Positions 1-10,989 of a stretch of 64,000 bases of DNA are shown piece by piece (within the stretch, counting starts at the first letter, position 1; every line of letters begins with the position of its first letter). The notes beneath the pieces were generated by a model, which saw only the letters and a program-made list of their open reading frames with translations, had not been told where the DNA came from and made no database searches. The stretch comes from Gammaproteobacteria bacterium (GTDB lineage: Bacteria > Pseudomonadota > Gammaproteobacteria > Nitrosococcales > Methylophagaceae). A program made the position numbers and the translations under genes. The stretch covers positions 40,329 to 104,328 of the forward strand of contig JARGFJ010000003.1 in assembly GCA_029210875.1 (NCBI GenBank), read 5' to 3'.

Positions 1-412
1 TGAAATTGTTGGCCATAACCAACATCAACATCGAAAAAGTGAACAGAGAAATATAACTAAAGAAGCGTGAATAACCGTCGTCATCGTGCATATAACCAAT
101 GGTATAGATATGCACCATTAACGATACAAAGGTCACAACAACCATCATCATTGCAGTCAGTGCATCGATTAAGAATCCAACTTCAAGACTCAAAGAACCC
201 GCTTGTAACCATTGATAAACCTGAGCATTGTAGGTTTGACCATCAACTACAACCAGCTTCAACACCCAGGCAGATAATGCAAAAGCAATAGCAACACCAG
301 CAATCGCAGCACGATGAGACCAGACTCGCCCTACTTTTTTGCCAAAAAGCCCAGCAATGATACTGCCGATTAAAGGGGCAAGTACAATGCTGATAAGTAA
401 TGTTTGACTCAT
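1..412 (-). CDS. nuoL: NADH-quinone oxidoreductase subunit L, N-terminal part (truncated by window edge)
   Basis: Reverse translation from ATG at 412 reads MSQTLLISIVLAPLIGSIIAGLFGKKVGRVWSHRAAIAG..., NuoL-like, directly downstream of nuoK. Confidence 0.88.
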   Translation of the reverse strand, partial: MSQTLLISIVLAPLIGSIIAGLFGKKVGRVWSHRAAIAGVAIAFALSAWVLKLVVVDGQTYNAQVYQWLQAGSLSLEVGFLIDALTAMMMVVVTFVSLMVHIYTIGYMHDDDGYSRFFSYISLFTFSMLMLVMANNF

Positions 413-414
413 CT

Positions 415-720
415 TTACCCCTTCAATCTGTCAAGTTCGCTGACGTTGATGGTACTCAAGTTACGGAATAACACCACTAGAATAGCCAAACCAATCGCTG
501 CTTCAGCCGCAGCCACTGTCAGGATAAAAAAGACAAATACTTGTCCGGCAATATCACCAGAGAAATGCGAAAACGCAATAAAGTTAAGATTGACTGCAAG
601 TAACATCAACTCGATACACATCAATAAAATAATAATGTTTTTTCGGTTAATAAAAATACCGGCAACTGACAAACTAAATAATAATGCCCCCAGTATTAAA
701 CAATCAGATAAAGCAATCAT
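415..720 (-). CDS. nuoK: NADH-quinone oxidoreductase subunit K
   Basis: 101 aa, three hydrophobic segments, NuoK-like sequence and operon position. Confidence 0.95.
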   Translation of the reverse strand: MIALSDCLILGALLFSLSVAGIFINRKNIIILLMCIELMLLAVNLNFIAFSHFSGDIAGQVFVFFILTVAAAEAAIGLAILVVLFRNLSTINVSELDRLKG

Positions 721-1337
721 AGTTGCTCCCCTTGTTCTTTAGTTTTTCTTGGAGATGATTGCATTTTAACGATTCGAACACGATCTTCACGACGCACCTT
801 AACTTGCTGTGAAATATCCTGTGATTTACTGTTCTTCTGACGCAATGTCAGGGTAATAGCCGCCACAATGGCCACAGTTAGGATTACAGAAGCAATTTCA
901 AATGGATAGACATACACCGTATACAGCAACAAGCCAATTTCCTTGGTATTGCTGTAGTCTGCCGGGTGTGGGCTAGGTGATGGTACGATATCCAAACCAA
1001 AGTGATTCGCCCCCAATACCGCAATCATTTCAATGGTGATCAGTGCAGCCACAAACATACCTAAGGGTAAATATTTTGTGAAGCCTTCTTGTAACGGTGC
1101 AAGATCAATATCCAACATCATCACCACAAACAGGAATAACACCATTACAGCACCGACATAAACCAACACTAAGGTTAATGCCAAAAATTCAGCTTCCAAA
1201 AGTAACCACACGCCCGCACTGGTAAAAAAGGCTAAAATTAAAAATAGCGCTGCCCGCACAGGATTACGAACGGTCACTACCATCGTTGCAGCAAACAACA
1301 ATATCGCAGCTAAACAGTAAAAAATAATGTGTTCCAT
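717..1337 (-). CDS. nuoJ: NADH-quinone oxidoreductase subunit J
   Basis: 206 aa, membrane protein with NuoJ-like N-terminus, operon position. Confidence 0.95.
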   Translation of the reverse strand: MEHIIFYCLAAILLFAATMVVTVRNPVRAALFLILAFFTSAGVWLLLEAEFLALTLVLVYVGAVMVLFLFVVMMLDIDLAPLQEGFTKYLPLGMFVAALITIEMIAVLGANHFGLDIVPSPSPHPADYSNTKEIGLLLYTVYVYPFEIASVILTVAIVAAITLTLRQKNSKSQDISQQVKVRREDRVRIVKMQSSPRKTKEQGEQL

Positions 1338-1340
1338 AAC

Positions 1341-1829
1341 CTAGCGATACTCCGCATCAACAGCACGATCAGCTGCTATTTGATTTTCGTATTTATCACC
1401 GATTGCTAGTAACTTGTCTTTTGACATGATATTTTCACCCCGATTTTCAAAGTGATAATCAAATACACGTGTTTCAACAATAGAATCAACCGGACATGAT
1501 TCTTCACAAAATCCGCAATAAATACATTTAAATAAATCTATTTCATAGCGTGTGGTACGACGCGAGCCATCATCTCGCGGCTCCGTATCAATGGTTATGG
1601 CTAATGCCGGACACACTGCTTCACATAACTTACAGCCAATGCAACGTTCTTCGCCATTGGGATAACGTCGCAAGGCATGTAGGCCTCTAAATCGTGGCGA
1701 TTGTGGTGTTTGTTCTTCTGGATATTGGACAGTAATTTTTTTAGCAAATAAATACCGTCCCGTCAGTTTCAACCCTAACAACAATTCCCACAGAAAAAAG
1801 CTTTTGAAAAAATGACGAAGTGCATCCAT
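1341..1829 (-). CDS. nuoI: NADH-quinone oxidoreductase subunit I (2x 4Fe-4S)
   Basis: [12 protein letters not shown] and [12 protein letters not shown] motifs, operon position. Confidence 0.97.
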   Translation of the reverse strand: MDALRHFFKSFFLWELLLGLKLTGRYLFAKKITVQYPEEQTPQSPRFRGLHALRRYPNGEERCIGCKLCEAVCPALAITIDTEPRDDGSRRTTRYEIDLFKCIYCGFCEESCPVDSIVETRVFDYHFENRGENIMSKDKLLAIGDKYENQIAADRAVDAEYR

Positions 1830-2905
1830 TAGTCAGTGCCCTCCATCAAAGCCACACTGTTGTGTGAAGCTGGCTCACTAAACCAAGGACCAATATCCAT
1901 GACTTGTGCTGTTGCAACAACGATCAGCCAAACTAGCGTAACGGGAATAAATACTTTCCAGCCTAAACGCATGATTTGATCATAACGATAGCGTGGGAAG
2001 GTTGCACGAAACCATAGATATAAAAATAAAAAGAATGATGTTTTTAATAATAGCCAGACGATGCCCGGCACCCATGAGAATAGGCTTTCCAGTCCAGGAA
2101 TGCCTTGGAATGGCGACAACCAGCCGCCCATAAACATGACAGATGCCAGCATCGAAATTAAAATCATGTCAGCATATTCAGCAAGGAAAAAGACAGCAAA
2201 GGCCATCCCCGAATATTCAACGTGGAAACCGGCCACAATTTCAGATTCACCTTCAGATACATCAAAAGGCGCTCGGTTAGTTTCAGCAACACCAGAAATA
2301 AAATACACCACAAACAAAGGCAGTAAGGGCAGCCAATACCAGTGCCAGAAACCACCTTGTTGTCCAAGAACGATTTGACCAAGATTTAAACTGCCGGCAG
2401 CAACCAATACACCAACCAAAGCAAAGCCCATTGCAATTTCATAAGAAACAACTTGCGCTGCTGAACGCAATGCCCCTAAAAACGCATAACGCGAATTTGA
2501 TGCCCAGCCGGCAATAACAATACCGTAAACACCCATTGAGGTTATCGCCAAAATATACAGTAAACCGGCATCGATATTGGCCAAGGTCATCGTTGCATCA
2601 AACGGCATAACTGCCCATGCAGCAAGTGCAGGACCAATCGCCAAAACAGGTGCCACTAAAAATAAATATAAATTTGATTTGGCAGGAAAAATAACTTCTT
2701 TCAGTGCCAGCTTCAAACCATCTGCAATCGGTTGTAATAAACCCCAAGGTCCAACGCGATTTGGACCAATCCTAACTTGAATATAGCCAATAATTTTACG
2801 TTCTGCATAGGTTAAATAAGCAACAGCCAGCATTAATGGCACAATAATCGCGACAATTTTTAAAATAGTAAAAACCACCGGAGTAGAAACAATCCAATCA
2901 ATCAT
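1829..2905 (-). CDS. nuoH: NADH-quinone oxidoreductase subunit H
   Basis: [33 protein letters not shown] signature. Confidence 0.97.
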   Translation of the reverse strand: MIDWIVSTPVVFTILKIVAIIVPLMLAVAYLTYAERKIIGYIQVRIGPNRVGPWGLLQPIADGLKLALKEVIFPAKSNLYLFLVAPVLAIGPALAAWAVMPFDATMTLANIDAGLLYILAITSMGVYGIVIAGWASNSRYAFLGALRSAAQVVSYEIAMGFALVGVLVAAGSLNLGQIVLGQQGGFWHWYWLPLLPLFVVYFISGVAETNRAPFDVSEGESEIVAGFHVEYSGMAFAVFFLAEYADMILISMLASVMFMGGWLSPFQGIPGLESLFSWVPGIVWLLLKTSFFLFLYLWFRATFPRYRYDQIMRLGWKVFIPVTLVWLIVVATAQVMDIGPWFSEPASHNSVALMEGTD

Positions 2906-5261
2906 GGTTTGCTCCTTGTGCTATTTCTACCGTGACCGGAGCAAATGCTGCGCCTAATTCTGCCGTCGCACTCGTTCCACCCGCCCAATAAACGCAATTC
3001 TCGGCAATCTTATCATCACGTTTATATGCAACCGTTAATGATTTATCACCCTGATGAAGCGTGATAAATGCTACATCACTAACACCCACTTTCTCAGCCG
3101 TAGCTGAACACATTCGTGCTATTGATAAATCCTGACTTTCAGGCGTATTTTGCAAGGCAACACTTCGTCTGACTATTGCGTCGGTCTGATACATGGGTAT
3201 TTCTGAAATCAGCATGACATTATCGAATTTTGCATCAATACTTGCTGGAGCAGTGGGTGTTTTTATAGTCGCTTTTGAACGCAACTTAATCTCATCACGT
3301 ACCTCATCACAAATATCGGATGAAGAGACATAATCAAAACTATCGAGTTTGGCAATATTGCCTAATACACGCAGTATTTTCCAGCCAGGACGACTTTCTG
3401 CAAGCCCAGGAACAGCGCCGGTAAAACTTTGCCATTGATTATCAATATTGACAAAGGTGCCTGATGTTTCTGCAAAACCGGCTAAAGGTAAGATCACATC
3501 ACTGTAACTAAGCATTGTGTCGGTAACATAACTGTTAATTGAAACCACAAAACTGGCTTGTTGCAAGGCTGATTGAGCTGATACAGGATCAGCACAATCA
3601 TATTCTGGCTCAATACCAAACAGCAGATATGAACGACATGAGTTTTGCCACATTTGCTGTGCATTTAAACCACATTCATCACTATTAGCCTGATACGGCA
3701 GTGCTTGTGCTACTGTCATTGCCTGTGAATTAGATTCTGGCAACACGATAAGTTTCGCTGAACTGAGATCAGCGATCAGATGACATAATGCTCTAATTTT
3801 TGATGCTTGAGGGTGGTTATTAACTAAAGCCCCCAACATCACTGTAGATGTCATCGCATTTGATAAATGCATGGCAATGGTTTGATCTTCAGCCGTTGGC
3901 CTGACTAAATCCAGTAGTTCATCCCATTCTTTTGCATGTTTTTTAAGACCAAGTAATGCTTTTGCTACACCTGATAGTGTTTTCATCAACATATTGACAT
4001 CAACTGTCACTTGCTTCTCTACCGGCATCAAAAAGTCTGATTCAAAGAAATTGATACTGGTTACAGAGGTACCATCAATTGCTGCCTGACGAATGCGATG
4101 GGCAATAATCGGTTGTTCAGAGCGAATATTACACCCTACCAATAAAATTGCATCGTTATTTTCGATGTCGGTTAATGACCAGTCACTGCTTGAATAAAGC
4201 ACACCATCGTCAGAAAAATCTTGTTGTCTTAGCCTATGGTCAATGTTATTTGAGCCTAAACCACGCACCAGTTTCTGAAATAAATAGGCTTCTTCCAGTG
4301 TCGCTGTTGGCGCAATTAAACTCGCAACTTGTTCAGCGCCGTGTTTTGTTTTAATTGCTTTCAAGCCATCAATTGCCGCTTGTAACGCTGTTTGCCAATC
4401 CGTGTTTTGCCACTCACCATTACGTTTAATCATCGGTTGAGTTGCACGTTGCTCATGATTAAAGCCTAGATAACTAAAACGGTCGCGATCAGACAACCAT
4501 GTTTCATTGATCTGTTCATTATCTCTAGGAACAACCCGTAAAACCTTGCCCCTGCTGGTGTGAAACTCAATATTCGAACCAACAGCATCATGACGGGCAA
4601 CGGATGGATGAGCGCTTAGCTCCCAAGCTCGCGCTTTATATCGAAATGGTTTTGAGGTTAAAGCGCCTACTGGACATAAATCGATAATATTGCCCGATAA
4701 TTCTGACGCTAAACTATGCTCAATATAGGTACCAATTTCCATATGCTCACCACGGCCGGTGGCACCTAATTCTTTAATTCCAGCAATCTCTTGTCCAAAT
4801 CGTACACAGCGTGTGCAATGAATACATCGTGTCATGTCGGTTTGAATTAATGGACCGATATTTTTATCTTTTACAACACGTTTTCTTTCGCTGAAACGAC
4901 CTACGCCATCACCATAGCCAACAGATAAATCTTGCAGTTCACATTCACCACCTTGATCGCAGATCGGGCAATCAAGTGGATGGTTGATTAACAGAAACTC
5001 CATAACGCCACGCTGTGCTAACACGGCTGTTTCTGAATGTGTAAACACCTTCATACCTTCGGTAACAGGCGTTGCACATGCAGGTAATGCTTTACGCGCT
5101 TTATCAACTTCAACCAGACACATCCGGCAGTTTGCCGCTATTGATAGTTTTTTATGGTAACAAAAGCGTGGAATATCAATGCCCGCTTCATCAGCAGCCT
5201 GAATAATCATTTTTGATGAATCCACAGATAGTGGAATGCCGTCAATTTCTATATTAACCAT
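2898..5261 (-). CDS. nuoG: NADH-quinone oxidoreductase subunit G
   Basis: 787 aa; N-terminal 2Fe-2S/4Fe-4S motifs ([32 protein letters not shown]) and molybdopterin-oxidoreductase-like body. Confidence 0.96.
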   Translation of the reverse strand: MVNIEIDGIPLSVDSSKMIIQAADEAGIDIPRFCYHKKLSIAANCRMCLVEVDKARKALPACATPVTEGMKVFTHSETAVLAQRGVMEFLLINHPLDCPICDQGGECELQDLSVGYGDGVGRFSERKRVVKDKNIGPLIQTDMTRCIHCTRCVRFGQEIAGIKELGATGRGEHMEIGTYIEHSLASELSGNIIDLCPVGALTSKPFRYKARAWELSAHPSVARHDAVGSNIEFHTSRGKVLRVVPRDNEQINETWLSDRDRFSYLGFNHEQRATQPMIKRNGEWQNTDWQTALQAAIDGLKAIKTKHGAEQVASLIAPTATLEEAYLFQKLVRGLGSNNIDHRLRQQDFSDDGVLYSSSDWSLTDIENNDAILLVGCNIRSEQPIIAHRIRQAAIDGTSVTSINFFESDFLMPVEKQVTVDVNMLMKTLSGVAKALLGLKKHAKEWDELLDLVRPTAEDQTIAMHLSNAMTSTVMLGALVNNHPQASKIRALCHLIADLSSAKLIVLPESNSQAMTVAQALPYQANSDECGLNAQQMWQNSCRSYLLFGIEPEYDCADPVSAQSALQQASFVVSINSYVTDTMLSYSDVILPLAGFAETSGTFVNIDNQWQSFTGAVPGLAESRPGWKILRVLGNIAKLDSFDYVSSSDICDEVRDEIKLRSKATIKTPTAPASIDAKFDNVMLISEIPMYQTDAIVRRSVALQNTPESQDLSIARMCSATAEKVGVSDVAFITLHQGDKSLTVAYKRDDKIAENCVYWAGGTSATAELGAAFAPVTVEIAQGANHD

Positions 5262-6536
5262 CTATTTTTTCACCTGACAGCAGCCATGATCGATATGGTA
5301 TTGAAATTCATCTCGAAAATGTTTGATAAAACTGATTACCGGTGCGGCTGCGGCATCACCCAATGCACAAATCGTATTGCCATTGATGTTATGGGCAACA
5401 TCGACTAAACGATCAAGATCTTCCTGTTTGCCTTCACCGTGTTCGATCCGCTTAAGCACACGATACAACCAGCCTGTCCCTTCGCGACACGGCGTACATT
5501 GTCCACATGATTCTTCGTAATAAAATTCGGCAATGCGTTCCAATGCTTTGACCATGCACGTCGTTTCATCCATGACAATAACAGAACCAGCACCTAACAT
5601 TGAACCTGCACGACTAAGCCCATCATAGCTCATAGCAACATCCATCATTATGTCGCCAGGAATAACAGGCGTCGAGCTTCCACCAGGAATAACTGCTTTA
5701 ATTTTATTGCCGTTTTTAATACCGCCTGCCAGTTCTAATAATTCTGAAAATGGCGTGCCCATCGGCACTTCATAATTACCCGGTTTATTAACATGACCTG
5801 ACACACTAAATATCTTGCTGCCGCCATTATTTGGCGTGCCTATTTCATGGAACCAATCGCCACCATTTTGCAAAATAACCGGTACAGAAGCTAATGTTTC
5901 AGTGTTATTGATGGTTGTTGGGCGACCGTATAAACCATAACCCGCTGGAAATGGGGGCTTGTAACGCGGCTGACCCTTTTTACCTTCAATTGACTCTAAT
6001 AATGCCGTTTCTTCACCACAAATATAGGCTCCAGCACCGGGTTGGGTATATAGTTCAAAATTAAAGTTTGAACCCAAAATATTTTTACCTAAATAGCCCG
6101 CTTCTCTGGCTTCAGCAATCGCATTCTCAAACCGCTCAAACGGTTCAACAAATTCACCACGAATGTAGTTATAGCCAGTTTGTGCACCGATGGTATAACC
6201 GGCAATGATCATACCTTCAATTACTTGGTGTGGGTTATATCGAAGTATGTCCCTATCTTTGCATGTGCCTGGTTCACCTTCATCAGAATTACATACAATA
6301 TATTTTTCACCCGGCATCCGCCGTGGCATAAAACTCCACTTTAGCCCTGTAGGGAAACCAGCACCACCACGACCCCGCAAAGCTGAGTTTTTAATTTCTT
6401 CAATAATATGTTCTGGACGGGTTTCGTTTTGCAGAATATCTTCTAGCACTTTATAACCGCCGACACTTCGATAGGACTGAAGTGTCCATGGTTGATCAAG
6501 ATGGCGAGTGCGAAAACAAACTTGATTCAATTTCAT
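5262..6536 (-). CDS. nuoF: NADH-quinone oxidoreductase subunit F
   Basis: [15 protein letters not shown] and [15 protein letters not shown] motifs. Confidence 0.97.
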   Translation of the reverse strand: MKLNQVCFRTRHLDQPWTLQSYRSVGGYKVLEDILQNETRPEHIIEEIKNSALRGRGGAGFPTGLKWSFMPRRMPGEKYIVCNSDEGEPGTCKDRDILRYNPHQVIEGMIIAGYTIGAQTGYNYIRGEFVEPFERFENAIAEAREAGYLGKNILGSNFNFELYTQPGAGAYICGEETALLESIEGKKGQPRYKPPFPAGYGLYGRPTTINNTETLASVPVILQNGGDWFHEIGTPNNGGSKIFSVSGHVNKPGNYEVPMGTPFSELLELAGGIKNGNKIKAVIPGGSSTPVIPGDIMMDVAMSYDGLSRAGSMLGAGSVIVMDETTCMVKALERIAEFYYEESCGQCTPCREGTGWLYRVLKRIEHGEGKQEDLDRLVDVAHNINGNTICALGDAAAAPVISFIKHFRDEFQYHIDHGCCQVKK

Positions 6537-7045
6537 TGCTCGAGCCCATCCAAAATCTTATCGAGTTTCTCCGTCGTTAAATTTTCATGATAATCACGAC
6601 CAATTTGCATCATCGGTGCACCACAACATGCACCTAAACATTCAACCTGACGTAATGTATATTTTCCATCTTGTGTTGTTTCACCTAAACCAATATTTAA
6701 ACGCTGTTCAAGGTGGGCAACAATCTCCTCAGAACCATTTAACAGGCATGAGATATTAGTGCAGACATTGAGTTTATGTTTGCCCACGGGGTTCAAGTCA
6801 AACATGGTATAAAACGTCGCCACTTCATAAACACTGATTGCAGGCATATCAAGATATACTGCTAACGCATCCATAATGGGTTCTGATAACCAGCCATCAT
6901 TTTCAGCTTGCAAAATATGTAAGGCGGGAATCACTGCTGATTGACTTTGCCATGCAGGATATTTTGCCAGCCATGAATCTAAACGCTGTCTAACATCGGC
7001 ATTAAATAGGTGTTGTTTTGGACCTGTGAGTTGCATATCAGTCAT
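6533..7045 (-). CDS. nuoE: NADH-quinone oxidoreductase subunit E
   Basis: [42 protein letters not shown]. Confidence 0.96.
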   Translation of the reverse strand: MTDMQLTGPKQHLFNADVRQRLDSWLAKYPAWQSQSAVIPALHILQAENDGWLSEPIMDALAVYLDMPAISVYEVATFYTMFDLNPVGKHKLNVCTNISCLLNGSEEIVAHLEQRLNIGLGETTQDGKYTLRQVECLGACCGAPMMQIGRDYHENLTTEKLDKILDGLEQ

Positions 7046-8295
7046 CGATCTACCTCACCAAACACGATGTCCATCGTACCAATCACAGCCACAACGTCAG
7101 CTAACATATGTCCTTTAATCATTTCATCCATTGCTGAAAGATGCACAAAACCAGGTGCACGAATTTTCACACGATACGGTTTATTGGCACCATCAGAAAT
7201 CATATAAATCCCAAACTCACCTTTTGGATGTTCAACAGCAGCATAAGCCTCACCTTCAGGTACACAATAACCCTCAGTGAATAATTTGAAATGATGGATT
7301 AATGATTCCATATTTTCTTTCATTTCAGCACGTTTAGGCGGAGCAATCTTGGTATCAGTTGTTATTACTGGGCCAGGATTTGCCCGCAACCAATCAACAC
7401 ATTGTTTAATAATACGATTTGATTGACGCATTTCTTCAACACGTACCAAATAACGATCGTAACAATCACCCTCAACACCAACAGGAATATCAAAATCCAG
7501 GCGATCATAGACTTCGTATGGCTGTTTCTTGCGTAAATCCCATTCAATACCTGAACCACGCAACATTGGACCTGTAAAACCTAATTGCAAGGCGCGCTCT
7601 GGCGACACCACACCAATACCAACAGTACGTTGTTTCCAGATCCGATTATCTGTCAGCAAAGTTTCATATTCATCGACACAATTTGGAAAACGTTGGCTGA
7701 AGTCTTCAATAAAATCTAAGAGACTGCCTTCACGATTGGTATTTTTTAATTTAACTTCTTTTTCACTATGCCATTTTGACGCTTTATACTTGGCCATCGT
7801 ATTAGGAAGATCACGGTAGACACCGCCAGGACGATAATACGTTGCATGCATACGCGCACCTGAAACTGCCTCATAACAGTCCATCAGATCTTCTCGCTCA
7901 CGAAAACAATATAAAAATACCGTCATCGCGCCGATATCAAGTCCATGCGCACCTAACCACATCAAATGATTCAAAATTCGTGTAATTTCATCAAACATCA
8001 CTCGAATATATTGGGCACGTTCTGGAACTTGAACTCCCAACAGCTTCTCAATCGCCATGACATAAGCATGTTCATTACACATCATCGAAACGTAATCGAG
8101 TCGATCCATATAACCTATACTTTGGTTATATGGCTTAGTTTCAGCTAATTTCTCAGTACCACGATGTAATAAGCCAATATGTGGATCGGCACGTTGCACT
8201 ACCTCACCATCCATTTCCAAGATCAGGCGTAACACACCATGCGCAGCAGGGTGTTGTGGTCCAAAATTTAAGGTGTAGTTTTTAATTTCAGCCAT
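7042..8295 (-). CDS. nuoD: NADH-quinone oxidoreductase subunit D
   Basis: [21 protein letters not shown] signature; 417 aa. Confidence 0.97.
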   Translation of the reverse strand: MAEIKNYTLNFGPQHPAAHGVLRLILEMDGEVVQRADPHIGLLHRGTEKLAETKPYNQSIGYMDRLDYVSMMCNEHAYVMAIEKLLGVQVPERAQYIRVMFDEITRILNHLMWLGAHGLDIGAMTVFLYCFREREDLMDCYEAVSGARMHATYYRPGGVYRDLPNTMAKYKASKWHSEKEVKLKNTNREGSLLDFIEDFSQRFPNCVDEYETLLTDNRIWKQRTVGIGVVSPERALQLGFTGPMLRGSGIEWDLRKKQPYEVYDRLDFDIPVGVEGDCYDRYLVRVEEMRQSNRIIKQCVDWLRANPGPVITTDTKIAPPKRAEMKENMESLIHHFKLFTEGYCVPEGEAYAAVEHPKGEFGIYMISDGANKPYRVKIRAPGFVHLSAMDEMIKGHMLADVVAVIGTMDIVFGEVDR

Positions 8296-8957
8296 TAACG
8301 TTTACTACCCTTATAACGATTATCATCTCGAATAACACGCGGTACTAATGTGCGCTCTACAATACTTACTGGTTCGTAAATAACACGTTTTTTATCAGCG
8401 TCGTAACGCATCTCAACATTACCAATCAATGGGAAATCTTTACGGAATGGATATCCGATAAAGCCATAATCCGTCAAAATGCGCCGCAAGTCATCGTGAC
8501 CATCAAATAATATTCCGAAAAGATCAAAGGCTTCACGCTCAAACCAATCAGCACAGTTCCAAATTGAGGTCACACTATCAATGATGGGTTGGTCTGCATC
8601 CAATCTAACTTTAATACGAAGACGAAGATTATGTTGTATTGAAAGCAAGTGGTAGACTACTGCAAAACGGTAGCCTTCTGACACAGGCTCGATATTACCA
8701 GCGCCATCAACAGCCCGGCTGAAACCATTTTCTGATGCAGCTTTAGTCTCCCAAGCACTGCCACCATATTGCGAATAATCAACACCACACAAATCAATTA
8801 ACTGCTCAAAACCAAGCGTGTCATGTAACTTCCTACATACAGCCAAGATAGCATCGGCAGGAATATGAATCGTTATTTCATCATGTTCAAAGTCACAATC
8901 AAGCAACACATCAGACAAGTGATGTTCTAAGTTTTGTTTTAACTCATTCAACATCAT
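8295..8957 (-). CDS. nuoC: NADH-quinone oxidoreductase subunit C
   Basis: [38 protein letters not shown]. Confidence 0.95.
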   Translation of the reverse strand: MMLNELKQNLEHHLSDVLLDCDFEHDEITIHIPADAILAVCRKLHDTLGFEQLIDLCGVDYSQYGGSAWETKAASENGFSRAVDGAGNIEPVSEGYRFAVVYHLLSIQHNLRLRIKVRLDADQPIIDSVTSIWNCADWFEREAFDLFGILFDGHDDLRRILTDYGFIGYPFRKDFPLIGNVEMRYDADKKRVIYEPVSIVERTLVPRVIRDDNRYKGSKR

Positions 8958-8962
8958 AGTGA

Positions 8963-9451
8963 TTAAACGTTCTCTGTTCTTGCTATTGTATTAGTTCGAC
9001 GAATTTTCTTTTGTAACTGAATGATGCCGTACAATAACGCTTCGGCCGTTGGAGGGCAGCCGGGTACATATATATCGACTGGCACGATGCGATCACAACC
9101 ACGTACGACAGAATAGGAATAATGGTAATAACCCCCACCATTAGCGCAAGAACCCATAGAAATAACCCAACGCGGTTCAGACATTTGGTCATAGACCTTG
9201 CGAAGTGCTGGTGCCATTTTATTCACTAATGTGCCAGCAACAATCATGACATCTGATTGGCGAGGACTCGGGCGAAAAACAACACCAAAGCGATCTAAAT
9301 CGTAACGTGAGGCACCAGCTTGCATCATTTCAACAGCACAACATGCCAGTCCGAAAGTCATCGGCCATAATGAGCCTGTTCTAGCCCAATTGATGAGTTT
9401 ATCCGCAGAGGTCGTGACAACACCTTGCTCAAGAATACCTTCTATTCCCAT
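8963..9451 (-). CDS. nuoB: NADH-quinone oxidoreductase subunit B
   Basis: [42 protein letters not shown]. Confidence 0.97.
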   Translation of the reverse strand: MGIEGILEQGVVTTSADKLINWARTGSLWPMTFGLACCAVEMMQAGASRYDLDRFGVVFRPSPRQSDVMIVAGTLVNKMAPALRKVYDQMSEPRWVISMGSCANGGGYYHYSYSVVRGCDRIVPVDIYVPGCPPTAEALLYGIIQLQKKIRRTNTIARTENV

Positions 9452-9798
9452 TCAAGCGCTCCCTTCTTCCACTCATAGATAAAGCCGACAACCAAAATAG
9501 CTAAGAATATAAACATCGCCAATAGGCCAAAAACACCGATGTCATCTAGCACTACGGCCCATGGGAATAAAAAAGCAATTTCTAAATCAAAAATAATGAA
9601 GAGGATGGCAACTAAGTAGTAGCGCACATCAAATTTCATATGAGCGTCTTCAAAGGGTTCAAAGCCACACTCATAAGCCGAACGCTTTTCATCATCAGGA
9701 CGACGGGGCCCTAAAACAAAGCCTGCTACCAAAGGCATCACACCAAAGCTGATACCGATAATCACAAACAATAAAATAGGGAGATAATTCTCCAACAT
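9442..9798 (-). CDS. nuoA: NADH-quinone oxidoreductase subunit A
   Basis: [44 protein letters not shown]. Confidence 0.96.
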   Translation of the reverse strand: MLENYLPILLFVIIGISFGVMPLVAGFVLGPRRPDDEKRSAYECGFEPFEDAHMKFDVRYYLVAILFIIFDLEIAFLFPWAVVLDDIGVFGLLAMFIFLAILVVGFIYEWKKGALEWE

Positions 9799-9834
9799 AT
9801 AAATCTGTTCTCTTTGTTATTGATAATGCAGTTA

Positions 9835-9871
9835 CACGATTGAAAATCGTGATCGGACATTGCATCAATGT
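9835..9871. promoter_or_regulatory. Two adjacent short inverted repeats upstream of nuoA (CACGATT-GAA-AATCGTG and ACATTG-CAT-CAATGT)
   Basis: Perfect 7-bp arms at 9835-9841/9845-9851 and 6-bp arms at 9857-9862/9866-9871 in the nuoA/yiiX divergent intergenic region. Confidence 0.4.
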
Positions 9872-10124
9872 TTAAATCCAAGACTATCTAAAGGCTATCT
9901 ATTAGCCCCGATATTACACAGAAAGTGTGTCAATTAGAAGTCGAACTTAGTATTTTTTTAACTGGCTTTTATTCAAGTCACGGCTTTTAGCCATAGTCTA
10001 CTAATCTTTGTCTTGAAACAAGATAACTCAAAAATTAATAAAGCTCTTTGTTGTAGTTAAACCGTAACAATAGACATGTTTGATGGTCAGTTTGATTAAG
10101 GATTAGACAATCTAGGAGAGTAAT

Positions 10125-10988
10125 ATGTTTTCTGCTGGGAAATGGTTCATAAAAATAGTCACATCCTGGTTAATTTACGAGCCAGATATCCCACCTAATG
10201 CCCCATCACTGACTAATTTTGAACGTCTATCTGATGAAATTCGTCCTGGTGATGTCATTCTGATTGAAGGTCGAAGTCGTGTCAGCAACATTATCAGGCA
10301 AATTACCCAAAGTCCCTGGACTCACTCAGCGCTGTATTTAGGAAATTATCATCAACTGAATGTCGCGGGTATTGCATCTAAATCATTGGCGCACTTTGCT
10401 TCAACACCACATACGAATTTAATCATTGAAGCATTATTGGGTGAAGGAACAATTGTTGCTCCCTTAAGCAAGTACAGAAAAGAACACATACGGATTTGTC
10501 GACCTCGAACACTGACCATTAATGATCGTAATAAGGTTATTCAACATTTACTCAATAGACTAGGTAATCAATACAATATCAGGCAGTTACTGGATCTTGC
10601 CCGATTTTTATTTCCATACAGTCTTATTCCTCGCCGTTGGCGCTCAAGCTTATTTCTTTATCGCACTGGCGAATCGACTAAAACTATTTGCTCGTCAATG
10701 CTGGCAGAAGCATTTATGTCTATACGTTATCCAGTCTTGCCAGTAGTAGCGCATACAGATGAAGGTTTACGGTTTTACCGACGCAATACCAAATTATTCA
10801 CACCCAAGGATTTTGACTATTCACCTTATTTCGACATTATAAAATACCCATTTATAGGTCTGGATGAAGTCGCAGCTTATCGCACTTTGCCTTGGGATGA
10901 AGACGGTTATGTGTGTAATACACATGGAGATTGTTATATCCCCATTGCTAATTCAGACACTAAGTCTGTACCCACTCAAGGAGAATAA
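10125..10988 (+). CDS. YiiX/YebB-like permuted papain-fold (NlpC/P60 superfamily) protein
   Basis: IRPGDVILIEGRSRVSNIIRQITQSPWTHSALYLG (His motif) and later TICSSMLAEAF (Cys motif), circularly permuted order; RBS AGGAGAG upstream of ATG. Confidence 0.75.
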   Translation: MFSAGKWFIKIVTSWLIYEPDIPPNAPSLTNFERLSDEIRPGDVILIEGRSRVSNIIRQITQSPWTHSALYLGNYHQLNVAGIASKSLAHFASTPHTNLIIEALLGEGTIVAPLSKYRKEHIRICRPRTLTINDRNKVIQHLLNRLGNQYNIRQLLDLARFLFPYSLIPRRWRSSLFLYRTGESTKTICSSMLAEAFMSIRYPVLPVVAHTDEGLRFYRRNTKLFTPKDFDYSPYFDIIKYPFIGLDEVAAYRTLPWDEDGYVCNTHGDCYIPIANSDTKSVPTQGE

Positions 10989-10989
10989 C

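Noticed and set aside
404-742. 112-aa plus-strand ORF opposite nuoK
   Set aside because: Antisense shadow of nuoK with no recognisable protein features.
10864-10989. Upstream start of the FadE ORF (815 aa)
   Set aside because: Overlaps the YiiX-like gene in another frame; ATG at 10990 lies 1 nt after that stop with a nearby SD-like AAGGAG.
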